Positions 63,755 to 64,000 of a stretch of DNA of 64,000 bases are shown here, piece by piece. The stretch comes from Phreatobacter sp. (GTDB lineage: Bacteria > Pseudomonadota > Alphaproteobacteria > Rhizobiales > Phreatobacteraceae). A program made the translations under genes and the position numbers. The notes beneath the pieces were generated by a model. It searched no databases, was not told the DNA's origin, and worked only from the letters and a program-made list of their open reading frames with translations. Every line of letters starts with the position of its first letter. Position 1 is the first letter of the stretch. The stretch is from NCBI RefSeq assembly GCF_027532945.1, contig NZ_JAPZTZ010000009.1:124001-188000 (forward strand). Direction: 5' to 3'.

Positions 63755-64000
63755 TTAACCAAGCGCCGCCAAGGCGATGAAGGTCGCGACACCGGCCCCC
63801 AGCGCAAGCGCCGAGACCCCGGCGAACACGATGCCGAAACGCCCCGAGCCGAGGGCCAGTCCATAGGCGGCCTTGGCGACCGTGTTCGCGGCGATGGCGA
63901 CCAGCATGGCGAGCGCCGCCACCTCGACGTTGAGACCCTTGCCGGCAAGGCCTGCGGCAGTGATGACCGGCGCGTCGACATCGGCGAGGCCTGAGAGGGC
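63755..64000 (-). CDS. MgtC/SapB-type DUF4010 membrane protein (5' part outside the window)
   Basis: The last 81 residues are visible, ending in TAA. LSGLADVDAPVITAAGLAG followed by VAALAMLVAIAANTVAKAAYGLALG matches the C-terminal DUF4010 region of MgtC/SapB-like membrane proteins. Two or three membrane helices are seen. The N-terminus lies beyond position 64000. Function of the DUF4010 group is not known. Confidence 0.78.
   Translation of the reverse strand, partial: ALSGLADVDAPVITAAGLAGKGLNVEVAALAMLVAIAANTVAKAAYGLALGSGRFGIVFAGVSALALGAGVATFIALAALG

Overview
The window is GC-rich, densely packed chromosomal DNA from an alphaproteobacterium, most likely of the order Hyphomicrobiales (Rhizobiales). 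I infer this from the ilvE / MarR / OmpR-type trio that matches petP-petR, the yajC-secD-secF block followed by an Mth938-like gene and a squalene/phytoene-synthase-like gene, a PmtA-type methyltransferase, separately placed carB and carA, a DUF1127 protein and frequent TGATG/ATGA stop-start overlaps. I cannot name the genus. I saw no insertion sequence, prophage, CRISPR array or plasmid function. There is one RNA gene, an elongator tRNA-Met.

Layout. 1-2.6 kb: a sensor kinase (cut by the left edge) and its OmpR-type regulator, divergent from a small low-complexity protein. 2.8-10.6 kb: carB, greA, some secreted or membrane proteins, a GatB/YqeY protein and carA. 10.7-17.1 kb: stand-alone genes (RlpA-like, metallo-beta-lactamase fold, msrP, SemiSWEET, DUF486, methyltransferase, PQQ-type sugar dehydrogenase, a 55-residue ORF). 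17.2-22.5 kb: an EF-G-like GTPase, YbjN, proC, a TetR regulator and csaA. 22.5-28.7 kb: an amino-acid binding protein, ilvE, petP-petR, a TMEM43-like protein and a quinone oxidoreductase.

28.9-48.8 kb is an exopolysaccharide (EPS) region. It has a GH10 glycosidase, Wzx-like flippase, four glycosyltransferases, a Wzz-like co-polymerase without kinase domain, a polysaccharide deacetylase, a Wzy/ligase-type protein and a WcaJ-type priming transferase. Joined to it is a seven-gene leftward run: acyl carrier protein, acyl-CoA-dehydrogenase-like protein, class-II-aaRS-like amino acid:carrier-protein ligase, DUF1839 protein, GH2 beta-mannosidase-like protein, a double alpha/beta-hydrolase protein and the WcaJ-type enzyme. 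This looks like a system that loads an amino acid onto a carrier protein and hands it on, perhaps to the polysaccharide. It is the most interesting content of the window.

49-64 kb: a membrane diguanylate cyclase, tRNA-Met, pmtA, mnmA, DUF1045, serS-surE-pcm-nlpD-like, a DUF815 ATPase, yajC-secD-secF, homologues of two mitochondrial complex I assembly factors (NDUFAF3 and NDUFAF6 types), a DUF1127 protein and the end of an MgtC/DUF4010-type membrane protein.

Several non-coding elements are exact by eye: a perfect palindrome over the petP start codon, a perfect inverted repeat upstream of the carrier-protein operon, a hairpin next to the csaA ribosome site, a terminator-like hairpin with a T7 run in the carB leader, and a triple 15-bp repeat that duplicates the proC translation start.
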